A stretch of DNA of 58,069 bases, taken from Succinivibrio faecicola (GTDB lineage: Bacteria; Pseudomonadota; Gammaproteobacteria; Enterobacterales; Succinivibrionaceae). Below, in pieces: positions 36,532-45,664 of this stretch. The translations under genes and the position numbers were made by a program. The notes below the pieces were generated by a model, which was given only the letters and a program-made list of their open reading frames with translations, did not search any database and was not told the DNA's origin. Where the stretch lies: NCBI RefSeq assembly GCF_019448115.1, contig NZ_JAGFNY010000011.1, forward strand, positions 1-58,069, written 5' to 3'. Within the stretch, counting starts at the first letter, position 1. The number at the start of each line of letters is the position of its first letter.

Positions 36532-37221
36532 ATGAAAAAGGTATTATTGGTAGTTGCATTATCACAGGCTTTACTGCTGCAAGGCTGTGTTCTCAACGCA
36601 TTTAATGAGAAACCTGATGATCCTAAGTATGCTCCTGCTCTACCTGAAGAGGACTATGCTAATGTGGTTCCAACAGGTGGTATCTATAATCCATATACTC
36701 TCAATAACGGAATGTATTCAGATACATCTGCTCATAAAGTTGGAGACATTATTTCAGTTGTTCTTGAGGAAAGCACTTCTGCAAAAAAGAGTGCAGGAAC
36801 ATCACTTGATAAATCTGGCTCAAACAATTACGGTGGTATAAGTCTTGCAGGTAAGAATCTGCATTACAAAAATTTGACACCGACTTTATCAACTGATAAT
36901 TCCTCAAAGTTCAAAGGCAGTTCTTCTGCTAATCAGTCAAACAGTCTTACAGGTCAAATTTCTGTAAGTGTTGTAAAGGTATACTCTAATGGTAACCTTC
37001 AGGTGCAGGGCGAAAAGTGGCTTATGCTGAACAACGGTAATGAGTATGTTCGTGTGACTGGTATTATAAGACCTTCTGATATCAGTTCTGATAATACAGT
37101 GTCATCACAGAGAATAGCCAATGCAAGAATTCAGTATGGTGGAACTGGAGATTTTGCAGATACTCAGGAGCGTGGTTTAATTTCAAGATTGTTTAACAGT
37201 GCACTGAATATATTCTTCTAG
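36532..37221 (+). CDS. flgH: Flagellar L-ring lipoprotein FlgH
   Basis: FlgH forms the L ring in the outer membrane. A lipoprotein signal peptide ends at Cys19 (LLQGC). The FlgH signature follows: [20 protein letters not shown], then [20 protein letters not shown] and [20 protein letters not shown]. At 229 aa it matches the family. An AGGAGG precedes the start. The gene lies 18 bp after flgG and 16 bp before flgI. Confidence 0.95.
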   Translation: MKKVLLVVALSQALLLQGCVLNAFNEKPDDPKYAPALPEEDYANVVPTGGIYNPYTLNNGMYSDTSAHKVGDIISVVLEESTSAKKSAGTSLDKSGSNNYGGISLAGKNLHYKNLTPTLSTDNSSKFKGSSSANQSNSLTGQISVSVVKVYSNGNLQVQGEKWLMLNNGNEYVRVTGIIRPSDISSDNTVSSQRIANARIQYGGTGDFADTQERGLISRLFNSALNIFF

Positions 37222-37237
37222 TAAATTGAGGTGGGGT

Positions 37238-38350
37238 ATGAAGAGGTTTTTCAGATTATTGTCAGTAATGGCACTGTGTTTTGTGGCAGCTGCCTTTGCT
37301 CCTGTCACAAATGCAGCAAGATTAAAGGACATAGCTTCAATAAGTGGAATTCGAGATAACCAGCTTATAGGTTATGGTCTTGTTGTTGGTCTGTCAGGAA
37401 CAGGTGAAAAGAATTCAAAATTCACCGAGCAGAGTTTCAGATCAATGCTGAATAATTTCGGTATTAAAATTGGTGATAATACTACCTTAAAAATCAAGGA
37501 TGTTGCACCAGTTGCCATTCATGCAACAATGCCGGCATTCTCAAAAGTAGGACAGACAATTGATGTAACAGTTTCTGCTATCGGAGAAGCTTCATCATTA
37601 AGAGGTGGTACCCTTCTCCAGGCAATGTTAAGAGGTGTCGATGGCAATGTATATGCAATTGCCCAGGGCTCTTTAGTAGTTGGTGGTTTAGGCGTTGAAG
37701 GTGCTGATGGTTCAAAGGTTACTGTAAATACACCAACAGTTGGAAGGATCTCAAACGGTGCGATTATTGAAAGAGAGGTTCCTGATAACTTTGCAGATAC
37801 CGATTTCTTTGTATTCAATTTAAACAGAGCTGATTTTACAACAGCAAAGAATGTAGTTGATTCTATCAATGATTTATATGGCAACGGCTGTGCAGTAGCT
37901 CAGGACAGTGCATCTATAAGAGTAAGTGCTCCTCGTGATCCTGCTAAAAGAGTAGAGTATCTTGCAACTCTTGAGAATCTTGAAATTGAACAGGGAGAAA
38001 ATGCTGCAAAGATTGTTGTAAATTCAAGAACAGGCACCATTGTAATTGGCAGCAATGTAAAATTAAAGCCAGTTGCTGTAACACATGGCGGTCTTACTGT
38101 TACAGTGTCAGAAGATCCAAGAGTATCTCAGCCAAACAGTTTTTCAAATGGTCAGACAACAATTGTTCCAGATTCACAGATATCTGTAGCAGAAAAGCAA
38201 GGTAAGATGTTTAAGTTAGATACAGGTGCAACACTTGATGATCTTGTAAGAGCTATCAATCAAGTTGGACTTGCACCAGGTGATCTGATGTCTGTACTTG
38301 AAGCATTAGATAATGCAGGAGCAATAGACGGAAAGCTTGAAATAATCTAA
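37238..38350 (+). CDS. flgI: Flagellar P-ring protein FlgI
   Basis: FlgI polymerises around the rod in the periplasm as the P ring. A Sec signal peptide ends at about residue 25 (VTNAA). The family start [20 protein letters not shown] then [14 protein letters not shown] is present, as is the C-terminal signature [21 protein letters not shown] chose the ATG at 37238, which follows GAGGTGGGG; a TTG at 37226 is upstream and unlikely. The 370-aa protein is the last gene of the rod and ring operon. flgJ, flgK and flgL, which normally follow, are missing here. Confidence 0.95.
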   Translation: MKRFFRLLSVMALCFVAAAFAPVTNAARLKDIASISGIRDNQLIGYGLVVGLSGTGEKNSKFTEQSFRSMLNNFGIKIGDNTTLKIKDVAPVAIHATMPAFSKVGQTIDVTVSAIGEASSLRGGTLLQAMLRGVDGNVYAIAQGSLVVGGLGVEGADGSKVTVNTPTVGRISNGAIIEREVPDNFADTDFFVFNLNRADFTTAKNVVDSINDLYGNGCAVAQDSASIRVSAPRDPAKRVEYLATLENLEIEQGENAAKIVVNSRTGTIVIGSNVKLKPVAVTHGGLTVTVSEDPRVSQPNSFSNGQTTIVPDSQISVAEKQGKMFKLDTGATLDDLVRAINQVGLAPGDLMSVLEALDNAGAIDGKLEII

Positions 38351-38362
38351 AAGAATTTGAAG

Positions 38363-38404
38363 CCTTTGCCAACCCCCACCACTCACCTCAATGGCAAAGG
38401 TTTC
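38363..38404. terminator. Convergent terminator after flgI
   Basis: CCTTTGCCA and TGGCAAAGG form a perfect 9-bp stem with a 20-nt loop, flanked by AAG and TTTC. It lies between the flgI stop and the end of the minus-strand formyltransferase and could serve both. Confidence 0.6.
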
Positions 38405-38407
38405 AAT

Positions 38408-39094
38408 TTATTTATCAGCACTCTCTTCGTAAATTTTTAAAACGTATTTTTTTCCATTCTTGATGAAAAATGCTGGATACTTATCGTTATCTACGATTCT
38501 AAATAAATTGAACTGTTCATCTATCGATTTGTTTATATCAAGTTCGCTATCTTTAGGAAGACGACGAGGATAGAAAGATTCCTCACCACTTTGTTCCTGA
38601 CCTTTTTTTATGATATCAGGATAGTTATCAGTGAAATAAAGACACATCTTTATGATTTTTTCACCAAGGATGTTCTGCCATTCTTTTAGAAGTTCCAAAC
38701 CGTTAAGTTTAATGGAATCTTGTAGATAGATCATGCCTGCATCTACGGCTTCTACGGCTTCAAATAATGTTAGAGGTATTTGATTTCGTCCTTCAAGGAT
38801 TTGCCAGCTTGCTGGTGACCACCCCTTACCATTAGGTAAATCACAGGCATGAACAACGATATTATGATCGCTAATTTTTAAAAATTCCTGACCTACGACT
38901 TCAAAACAGCTTAAAAAGAAAGAAATATCTGCACTTTTTAATTCAGTTTTTGAATCAACTAAACGAACGATATGCCCTCTTTTTTCTAGCTTGGCTTTTA
39001 AAGTTTTATCAAAATGGTTCATCCAGCTGTTTTTTGATGTCAGGATGTTTATTTTTAAAGGAAGAGAAGGTCTATTTTCAAATACTACATCCAT
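38408..39094 (-). CDS. Formyltransferase-family protein (probable sugar N-formyltransferase)
   Basis: The 228-aa protein has the formyltransferase N-terminal fold. The active-site segment reads VVHACDLPNGKGWSPASWQI and is followed by ILEGRNQIPLTLFEAVEAVD then AGMIYLQ. The catalytic His and the Asp in VDAG are visible. In Fmt and sugar formyltransferases an Asn lies two residues before the His; here that position is Val, while an Asn sits further upstream (HNIVVH). It is too short for Fmt (about 315 aa) and lacks the C-terminal tRNA-binding domain. Similar short proteins occur in surface-glycan and nonulosonic-acid clusters, so N-formylation of a sugar is the likely role. Its position beside flgI is compatible with flagellin glycan modification, but that is inference. 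Confidence 0.6.
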   Translation of the reverse strand: MDVVFENRPSLPLKINILTSKNSWMNHFDKTLKAKLEKRGHIVRLVDSKTELKSADISFFLSCFEVVGQEFLKISDHNIVVHACDLPNGKGWSPASWQILEGRNQIPLTLFEAVEAVDAGMIYLQDSIKLNGLELLKEWQNILGEKIIKMCLYFTDNYPDIIKKGQEQSGEESFYPRRLPKDSELDINKSIDEQFNLFRIVDNDKYPAFFIKNGKKYVLKIYEESADK

Positions 39095-39303
39095 ATTGTG
39101 TTCCTATTTGTAGCATCCAGCTAGTGGTTGGCTATAAATTCTAGTAAAAATTATAGAGCAAGTATAAAAAAACGTTTATGTTTAAATGAAAAACAAATTG
39201 AATTACAGAAAATTACGACAATAGATAATGTACCAAAAATAATTTTATAAATCTTTCTTTTTGAAATGAAATAGAGAAATTATTTTTGTGCAGAATCTAT
39301 AAA

Positions 39304-39335
39304 TAAAAAAAGACAAGGAAGGAACTTCCTTATCT
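39304..39335 (-). terminator. Terminator of the proS unit
   Basis: On the minus strand AGATAAGGAAG and CTTCCTTGTCT form an 11-bp stem (one G-T pair) with a TTC loop, followed by a T-run. It lies 36 bp after the small gene downstream of proS. Confidence 0.85.
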
Positions 39336-39371
39336 ATTCTTAATATGTTTGATATTAAACAGTAGTGACAA

Positions 39372-39641
39372 CTACTTTCTGTAGTTGTTCAGAAGATAAA
39401 CCATTTCATAAGTTACAAAATCGTATATCTTGTTTAGATCATCAACTTTCTGAGCTTCTAAAAGATTTTTAATCACTTCATTTAAGCCATGAATAAATCC
39501 GTCTTTCATTGATGGGGCAATAGCAATGATCTGCTCAATAAGAGCAGTCATTTTTTCATATGTATCTGCAGGGCATCCATCTAAAGCTGCAAGCCCTACA
39601 TTCTTAGACATAGTTATAAGCTCATCTATGCTCATTGCCAT
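39372..39641 (-). CDS. Conserved-looking small helical protein downstream of proS
   Basis: I do not recognise this 89-aa protein. It is acidic and predicted to be all-helical, with SIDELITMSKNVGLAALDGC near the start and LNKIYDFVTYEMVYLLNNYR at the end. It starts 3 bp after proS, with GGAG inside the proS end, and a strong terminator follows it. This suggests co-expression with proS. The layout, several short helices of about 20 residues, resembles small adaptor or chaperone-like proteins, but nothing in it identifies a function. Confidence 0.6.
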   Translation of the reverse strand: MAMSIDELITMSKNVGLAALDGCPADTYEKMTALIEQIIAIAPSMKDGFIHGLNEVIKNLLEAQKVDDLNKIYDFVTYEMVYLLNNYRK

Positions 39642-39644
39642 GCT

Positions 39645-41369
39645 TTATTTCTCCAGCTTAGATAGGATGATATCTAAAGCATTTGAAGCTTGGATATTCT
39701 CTTTTTCACCAGTCTTTCTAAGCTTATATTCGATGTTGCCGTCGTTAAGGCTCTTTTCACCGATTGTAACGATATGAGGAATACCCATAAGTTCCATGTC
39801 AGCAAACATAACACCAGGACGCTCATCGCGATCATCATAAATAACTTCAACACCAGCTTGTAGAAGCTGCTTGTAAAGCTGTTCTGCTGTATCTTTTACA
39901 ATCTGAGACTTAGATGGCTTAATTGCAATAATAGCAACCTTGAAAGGTGCGATAGACTCAGGCCAGATGATACCTCTGTCGTCATGGTGCTGTTCGATAA
40001 CTGCAGCAATTGCACGGGTAACACCGATACCGTAACATCCCATAATCATTGGAACGTCTTTACCATTCTCATCCTTTACAGTACACTTCATAGCCTCTGA
40101 GTACTTAGTGCCAAGCATAAATACCTGACCTACTTCAATACCCTTGCGTAAATGTAAGGTACCTTTACCGTCTGGGCTCTTATCGCCTTCCTCTACGTTT
40201 CTAAGATCGAATACCTCGTAATTAGGTACATCACGATCCCAGTTAACATTGATCAAGTGGAAGCCTGTCTTGTTAGCACCGCAGGCAAAATTTGACATCT
40301 TATCTGCAGTTCTGTCTACAAGAATACGGCCTTTGAAACCAACAGGACCAAGTGAACCTGTATGAGCACCGGTAAATTCAGCAATCTCTTCTTCTGTTGC
40401 CATCTCAAGAGGATCGTTAATACCGTCAATCTTTATTGCCTTAACTTCATTAAGTTCATGGTTGCCACGTAAACAGATCATAACAAGCTCATGCTTGCCA
40501 TCTTCTTTCTTGTTGCCATGAACGATTAGGCTCTTTAAGACCTTCTCTGATTCAACACCTAAAGCTTTTGCTGCCTCATCAACAGTATGACAGCCAGGAG
40601 TTGCCACCTCTGAGTAAGCATCAGCACAAGGCTCTCTGTCATATTCAGGAGCTAAAGCTTCAGCCATTTCGATATTAGCTGCATAATTAGAACCATCAGA
40701 CCATGCAATAGTATCTTCACCGGCCTCAGCTAAAGCCTGGAATTCATGAGAGTGGTTACCGCCGATAGAACCTGTGTCAGCCTCTACAGGTCTGAATTCA
40801 AGCCCCATACGGGTGAATACTCTTGAATATGCATCGTACATATCCTGATAGGTCTTTGCTAAAGATTCTTTGTCAGTATGGAATGAGTATGCATCCTTCA
40901 TTAAAAATTCTCTTCCACGCATTACGCCAAAGCGAGGACGGATTTCATCGCGGAACTTGTTCTGGATCTGGTATAGGCATAGTGGAAGCTGTCTTGCAGA
41001 CTTAACTTCTCTGCGAGCAATATCAGTTACAACTTCTTCGTGGGTTGGACCTAAGCAGAATTCGTTTTGCTTTCTGTCCTTGAAACGGCATAGCTCAGGA
41101 CCATACTTCTCATAGCGGCCTGATTCTTTCCAAAGGTCAGCAGGCTGTACCATTGGCATTGCAATTTCTAAAGCACCAGTCTTGTTCATTTCTTCACGAA
41201 CAATATTAATTACTTTAGAAAGTACTCTCATACCTGTTGGTAACCAGGTATATACACCAGAGGCAATCTGGCGGATCATGCCAGCTCTTAGCATTAAACG
41301 ATGGCTTTCAACTGCAGCCTCTTTAGGATCCTCTTTTAAAGTAGAGATAAGAAATTGACTTGTACGCAT
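39645..41369 (-). CDS. proS: Prolyl-tRNA synthetase (bacterial type)
   Basis: This class II synthetase charges tRNA-Pro. It opens with [20 protein letters not shown], the bacterial ProRS start. Motif 2 lies in [20 protein letters not shown] then [15 protein letters not shown], and [10 protein letters not shown] precedes it. An editing (INS) domain occupies about residues 230-385. Motif 3 lies in [20 protein letters not shown], followed by a C-terminal anticodon-binding domain. At 574 aa it equals the E. coli length of 572. It is transcribed with the small gene after it. Confidence 0.96.
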   Translation of the reverse strand: MRTSQFLISTLKEDPKEAAVESHRLMLRAGMIRQIASGVYTWLPTGMRVLSKVINIVREEMNKTGALEIAMPMVQPADLWKESGRYEKYGPELCRFKDRKQNEFCLGPTHEEVVTDIARREVKSARQLPLCLYQIQNKFRDEIRPRFGVMRGREFLMKDAYSFHTDKESLAKTYQDMYDAYSRVFTRMGLEFRPVEADTGSIGGNHSHEFQALAEAGEDTIAWSDGSNYAANIEMAEALAPEYDREPCADAYSEVATPGCHTVDEAAKALGVESEKVLKSLIVHGNKKEDGKHELVMICLRGNHELNEVKAIKIDGINDPLEMATEEEIAEFTGAHTGSLGPVGFKGRILVDRTADKMSNFACGANKTGFHLINVNWDRDVPNYEVFDLRNVEEGDKSPDGKGTLHLRKGIEVGQVFMLGTKYSEAMKCTVKDENGKDVPMIMGCYGIGVTRAIAAVIEQHHDDRGIIWPESIAPFKVAIIAIKPSKSQIVKDTAEQLYKQLLQAGVEVIYDDRDERPGVMFADMELMGIPHIVTIGEKSLNDGNIEYKLRKTGEKENIQASNALDIILSKLEK

Positions 41370-41485
41370 GCTATGTCCTATTTATCTGTGACAAACCATA
41401 AAAAAATTTTTATGAATTTTATCACAAATTAAGCAAGCATTCATGAAGATTGTTTTGTCAAAAAAACATCTATTTGTTTCAAAAT

Positions 41486-42367
41486 TTATGCACTTTTTTG
41501 AATTCTCTTATCCTTTCTTACAATGAGTGCAACATATGCAAGCAGAATAATATTCATGATAAGTGCATAGATGATTGCAGGTATACTCATGATTTCATTA
41601 TTGAATGCAAATGGAGAAACACAAAGAGCAATAGCCTGTGCGGCATTTTGCATTGTTACCTCAATAACGATGGTGCGTCTTGTTTTGGAATCCTGGCAAA
41701 GTGCTCTTGAGAGCAGTGATGAAACAACAATTGCTGCAAGAACAAGACAGACAACAGCGACAAGAATAATATCAAGATGTGAAGAAATTGTTTTTGCGTT
41801 CTTTATAAAGAACATTGTTGCAATTAAAACTAAAGATGGAAAAGCTATCTTTTCAAGAATTCTTGATAGTTTTTTTGATCCGTTTTTAAATGTAATCTTT
41901 GTAAAGACTCCGAGAATTATTGGAATAAACATCAGAAGAAAGTTCTGAATAAGAATATTCTTAAGAGGAAACTCAATGTTAGATGAATACTCTGTGTCTT
42001 GGTAGAAAGTATTTAAACAAAGAGCCATAAAGAAAGGAAGAGTGAATAGTGTAATAACTGAGCTTAGAGCTGTAAGTGAAACTGAAAGAGCAAGATCACC
42101 TTTAGCAATAAGGGTAAAGATATTGCTAGATGATCCGCCAGGGCATAATGCAATCAACACAAGTCCTATAAAAAATACTTCTTCAAGACTAAAAGCCTTT
42201 GCAATAAGAAATGCAGTAAGTGGCAGTACCAAAAGCTGTCCAAATAGACCTGAAATTACTGGAACAGGCTTTTTAATAAGCATCAGAAAATCTTCTTTTT
42301 TAAGATTCAGACCAATTGTATAGGTCAGAATTACCAAAAGTGCCATTACAAGAATAATTGGATTCAT
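41486..42367 (-). CDS. Bile acid:Na+ symporter (BASS) family transporter
   Basis: This 293-aa membrane protein has 9-10 hydrophobic segments and the family patterns FFIGLVLIALCPGGSSSNIF, a CPGG-type loop that binds Na+, and EVTMQNAAQAIALCVSPFAF. BASS proteins import organic anions such as 2-keto acids, pantothenate or bile acids with Na+. The substrate is not apparent. I chose the ATG at 42367, which has AAGGAG 6 bp before it, over the ATG at 42373, which overlaps that site. It is divergent from a truncated methyltransferase gene, whose remnant begins only 10 bp from this gene's upstream ATG. Confidence 0.85.
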   Translation of the reverse strand: MNPIILVMALLVILTYTIGLNLKKEDFLMLIKKPVPVISGLFGQLLVLPLTAFLIAKAFSLEEVFFIGLVLIALCPGGSSSNIFTLIAKGDLALSVSLTALSSVITLFTLPFFMALCLNTFYQDTEYSSNIEFPLKNILIQNFLLMFIPIILGVFTKITFKNGSKKLSRILEKIAFPSLVLIATMFFIKNAKTISSHLDIILVAVVCLVLAAIVVSSLLSRALCQDSKTRRTIVIEVTMQNAAQAIALCVSPFAFNNEIMSIPAIIYALIMNIILLAYVALIVRKDKRIQKSA

Positions 42368-42382
42368 CTTCATCTCCTTTGA

Positions 42383-42784
42383 GTGCGTATTGTAAAAGAA
42401 ATTTGCTCCGTATTAGAAATTTTTGGTAGAACAGACAATTATCTTGATGATCATCTAATGCCTTTTGTTAAAAAAGATGGTCTTGTATATATATGTGTTA
42501 CCGGCATGAATAAGGATCTGCACGATAAATTACCAGAGGAGCTTCTTTTATCCTGGAGTCTAGAACAGTTAGATTACATTCATGATATGGATTACTACCT
42601 ATCTATCATGAAAAAATCAAAGCATGCAAAGATAGAGGATATCAGGATAATGCAGTCAAATCAGGAGGTTTGGGACGACTGGCTTAAAATGGATAATGAA
42701 TATGCAAGAAACGATGCAAAGAGCATAAAAGCTGGTGCGTTAAAATATCTAAACTTCATTAATATTGTTCTTAAAAAGAAGTAA
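42383..42784 (+). pseudogene. C-terminal remnant of a SAM-dependent methyltransferase
   Basis: The frame encodes 133 aa. It aligns by eye with the C-terminal half of a class I SAM-dependent methyltransferase family: FGRTDNYLDDHLMPFVKKDG, VYICVTGMNKDLHDKLPEEL and LLSWSLEQLDYIHDMDYYL. Family members normally carry a Rossmann-fold SAM-binding region of about 120 residues before this, with a GCGxG-type motif. Here it is gone, and the DNA that should encode it is the start region of the BASS gene. The GTG at 42383 has no ribosome binding site. A truncation, probably a deletion joining the two genes, is the simplest reading. Confidence 0.6.
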
Positions 42785-42855
42785 TTGTAGAAATAATTGA
42801 CAGCTCTCCATGGCTGAAGCCAAGGGCTTTTCGGAACAATTTGGTAATAAGAAAA

Positions 42856-42890
42856 CTACTATCTGTCAGCTAACAAATAGTAGGTTTTTT
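42856..42890 (+). terminator. Terminator before the nqrM-like gene
   Basis: CTACTAT and ATAGTAG form a 7-bp stem with a loop that can pair further through TG and CA, followed by G and six T. It closes the methyltransferase remnant unit, another sign that an intact gene once ended here. Confidence 0.65.
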
Positions 42891-42989
42891 CATTTGTTGA
42901 GATTAAACCGTGACTTAATGCAAAAAAGCATGTATTAAGCAAAATATACAGATGTGATAAGATAGGATAGATTAGGAGAATAATTCAAT

Positions 42990-43217
42990 ATGGTTTTTTT
43001 AGCTAGCTTTTTAATATTTCTGCTTTTTGTTTTAGCTCTTTCTATGAGCTTGTTCATCAAAAGAAAACCTCTAGTATCTGAAGATGATGCAAGAAACTCT
43101 CTTTTAGATGACGGAAATTGTGCTGCATGTTCTAAATTATGTGCTCTTGCAGGAAAGAAAAATCAGAAACCTCTTAAAACATGTCAAGCTTCAGAAATTC
43201 CTCACAAACAGGTTTAA
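42990..43217 (+). CDS. NqrM-like small Cys-rich membrane protein
   Basis: This 75-aa protein has one N-terminal membrane segment (residues 2-23), a basic stop-transfer patch IKRK, and a cysteine cluster CAACSKLC with another Cys near the end. The layout matches NqrM, the small protein required for maturation of the Na+-pumping NADH:quinone reductase. In Vibrio it is encoded after apbE. Here it precedes apbE by 8 bp. The sequence beyond the layout is divergent, so another FeoB-associated type of Cys-rich protein is possible. The nqrA-F genes are not in this window. Confidence 0.45.
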   Translation: MVFLASFLIFLLFVLALSMSLFIKRKPLVSEDDARNSLLDDGNCAACSKLCALAGKKNQKPLKTCQASEIPHKQV

Positions 43218-43225
43218 ATAAAGTT

Positions 43226-44287
43226 ATGTTAAAGCGTTCAATTGCGGCTATTGCCTTATCTTGTGTAGCAGCTCTTGCTGTTACAGGCTGTAATGATGAA
43301 AAAAGAAATGAACATAAGATGACTGTAGTTCATGGCAAAACCATGGGAACTTTCTATACAGTTAATGTTACAGGTGGATTTAAAGGCGGAGAGGAAGCTT
43401 TAAAGAAACTCTCTGATGATACTTTCAATAGGATCTGCGATATCATTTCGACCTTTGATAAGAATGCAGAGCTTGCAAAAGTTAACGAATATCACGATAC
43501 AAAGCCATATGAGATTTCAAGAGAGCTTGGAAAGATTATTCAGGAAACAGTCTATCAGGGTAGAAGAATAGACGGTGCTACAGATATTAGTGTTGGACCT
43601 TTAGTAAATCTGTGGGGCTTTGGAAAGGATAAGAAGAAAAATCAGGCTCCAACTTCTGAGGAAATTCAGGAGACTCTTAAACTTGTAGGTCTTGATAAGT
43701 TTGAAATAAGAACCGACAGTGAAAAGAGTTATTTGGTAAAACATAATGAGAATGTAAGACTTGATCTTGCAACTGTAGGTGAAGGTCTAGGTGCTGATGC
43801 CCTTTGCAGAAAGCTCATAGAGCTTGGTTATACAGATTTTATGGTTAGCGTTGCAGGTGCATCCCGTTCCTACGGCGTTAATTCAAAAGGGCTTAAATGG
43901 AGACTTGGAGTTGAAGATCCGACTACTCCTGAAAGAAAAGTCTTATTCCCAATCTGTGCTCTTGATAAAGCGGTAACAACAGCTGGATCCTATAGAAATT
44001 TCTTTAAGGATGATAAGACAGGAACAGTCTATTCTCATGCTATAGATCCTAAAACAGGCTATCCTGTATCTCATCATACACTGTCTGTAACAGTAATAAG
44101 TGATTCAGCATTTGAAAGTGATGCTCTTGATACTGGTTTATTGGTATTAGGTGCAGATAAGGCTCTTGAATTTGGAGAAAAGAATAATATTCCTATAGCA
44201 ACGGTAGAATATGAAAACGGGAAAACTGTTATTCGTCATACAAATAACTTTAAAAAATATATCGACTGTGCAAAAAATATTAAATAA
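43226..44287 (+). CDS. apbE: FAD:protein FMN transferase ApbE
   Basis: ApbE attaches FMN covalently to threonine in subunits such as NqrB, NqrC and RnfG. A lipoprotein signal ends at Cys22 (ALAVTGC). Family motifs are HGKTMGTFYTV at the mature start, VGPLVNLWGFGKD, LDLATVGEGLGADAL (usually DLGGIAKGYA) and YSHAIDPKTGYPVSH. I chose the ATG at 43226, the first that gives a signal peptide; an in-frame ATG at 43181 would overlap the upstream gene. At 353 aa it is typical. The AT-rich leader has no clear ribosome binding site. It is coupled to the NqrM-like gene. Confidence 0.9.
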   Translation: MLKRSIAAIALSCVAALAVTGCNDEKRNEHKMTVVHGKTMGTFYTVNVTGGFKGGEEALKKLSDDTFNRICDIISTFDKNAELAKVNEYHDTKPYEISRELGKIIQETVYQGRRIDGATDISVGPLVNLWGFGKDKKKNQAPTSEEIQETLKLVGLDKFEIRTDSEKSYLVKHNENVRLDLATVGEGLGADALCRKLIELGYTDFMVSVAGASRSYGVNSKGLKWRLGVEDPTTPERKVLFPICALDKAVTTAGSYRNFFKDDKTGTVYSHAIDPKTGYPVSHHTLSVTVISDSAFESDALDTGLLVLGADKALEFGEKNNIPIATVEYENGKTVIRHTNNFKKYIDCAKNIK

Positions 44288-44296
44288 GGATTAATA

Positions 44297-45649
44297 ATGC
44301 ATATTCATATTTTAGGCATCTGCGGTACATTCATGGGAGGTATCGCAATGATTGCTAAACAAGCAGGACATAAGGTTACAGGCTCAGACAAAAATGTATA
44401 TCCACCAATGTCAACAGAGCTTGAACAATCTGGAATCAAACTCATTCAGGGCTTTGATGCATCTCAGTTAGATGATAAACCAGATTTAATTGTTGTCGGT
44501 AATGTTATGAGACGAGGTATGGAAGTAGTTGAGCGCATGCTTGATGAAAAATACAAATATGTCTCAGGTCCTCAGTGGCTTGAAGAGCATTACCTTCTTA
44601 ACAAGACAGTTCTTGCAGTAGCAGGAACTCACGGAAAAACAACAACATCCTCAATGCTAGCCTGGATTTTACAGTTCAATGGCAAAAATCCTGGTTTTCT
44701 GATTGGCGGAATTCCAGAAAACTTTGGTATTTCTGCTCGTAACACTGATAGTGAGTATTTTGTTATTGAAGCTGATGAATATGATTGTGCTTTCTTTGAT
44801 AAGCGTTCAAAGTTTGTTCATTATCATCCACAAGTTCTTGTTATGAACAATCTTGAATATGATCATGCTGATATATTTGATAGCGTCAAAGATATTCAAA
44901 AGCAGTTCCATCACTTGGTAAGAACAGTTCCGTCAAAAGGTCTGATAATCAAATCTGAAGGTGAAAAATACCTAGATGAGGTTATCGATATGGGCTGCTG
45001 GAGTGAGCTGTATACAGTTGGCAGGAAAGATGGCTTACATGCAATCTTAAAGACTCCTGATGGTTCAAATTTTGATGTATATGATGGTGATTCATTTGTA
45101 TACAGCGTACATTATGAGGCAACAGGTACCTATAATGTTCAAAATGCTTTAATGGCTATAAGGGCTGCTATGTATACAGGCATTAGCGCTAAGGATGCGG
45201 CAAGAGCCCTTGAAACATTTAAGCTTCCAAAGCGCAGAATGGAGCTTAAAGGCTGTGTTAATGGAGTTAGCGTATATGATGATTTTGCGCATCATCCAAC
45301 TGCTATTGAACTTACAACTGCAGGTCTTAGAGCAAGACTTGGCGATAATAAGAGGCTGGTTGCAGTATTTGAGCCAAGATCTAATTCTATGAAACTTGGT
45401 GCAAACCATGAAAAATTAGCTCAGTCATTTAAGCATGCAGATGAGATTTTTGTTTATGCACCATCAAATGTTACATGGAATGTAAAAGAGCTTGAATCTC
45501 AAAGTACAAAGCCTCTTCATGTTGAAAGTGATTTTGAAAAGCTTGTCGATGATATTGTAAAGGCTTCTCCTGAAGGAACCTCCATTCTTGTTATGAGTAA
45601 TGGAAGCTTTAATGGTATCCATCAGCGTTTATTAGAAAAATTAAAATAG
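44297..45649 (+). CDS. mpl: UDP-N-acetylmuramate:tripeptide ligase Mpl
   Basis: Mpl recycles peptidoglycan by joining the tripeptide L-Ala-gamma-D-Glu-mDap to UDP-MurNAc. The N-terminal domain starts HIHILGICGTFMGGIAMIAK, the Mpl-specific form of the Mur ligase start. The ATP site is GTHGKTTTSSML, and the C-terminal domain has VYDDFAHHPTAIELT and ends MSNGSFNGIHQRLLEKL. At 450 aa it matches the E. coli protein at 457. It lies 9 bp after apbE. Confidence 0.95.
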   Translation: MHIHILGICGTFMGGIAMIAKQAGHKVTGSDKNVYPPMSTELEQSGIKLIQGFDASQLDDKPDLIVVGNVMRRGMEVVERMLDEKYKYVSGPQWLEEHYLLNKTVLAVAGTHGKTTTSSMLAWILQFNGKNPGFLIGGIPENFGISARNTDSEYFVIEADEYDCAFFDKRSKFVHYHPQVLVMNNLEYDHADIFDSVKDIQKQFHHLVRTVPSKGLIIKSEGEKYLDEVIDMGCWSELYTVGRKDGLHAILKTPDGSNFDVYDGDSFVYSVHYEATGTYNVQNALMAIRAAMYTGISAKDAARALETFKLPKRRMELKGCVNGVSVYDDFAHHPTAIELTTAGLRARLGDNKRLVAVFEPRSNSMKLGANHEKLAQSFKHADEIFVYAPSNVTWNVKELESQSTKPLHVESDFEKLVDDIVKASPEGTSILVMSNGSFNGIHQRLLEKLK

Positions 45650-45664
45650 AGCAGGTGAATATTT

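Noticed and set aside
38408-39094. The formyltransferase as methionyl-tRNA formyltransferase.
   Set aside because: It is about 90 residues too short and lacks the C-terminal tRNA-binding domain; its active-site context resembles surface-sugar enzymes.
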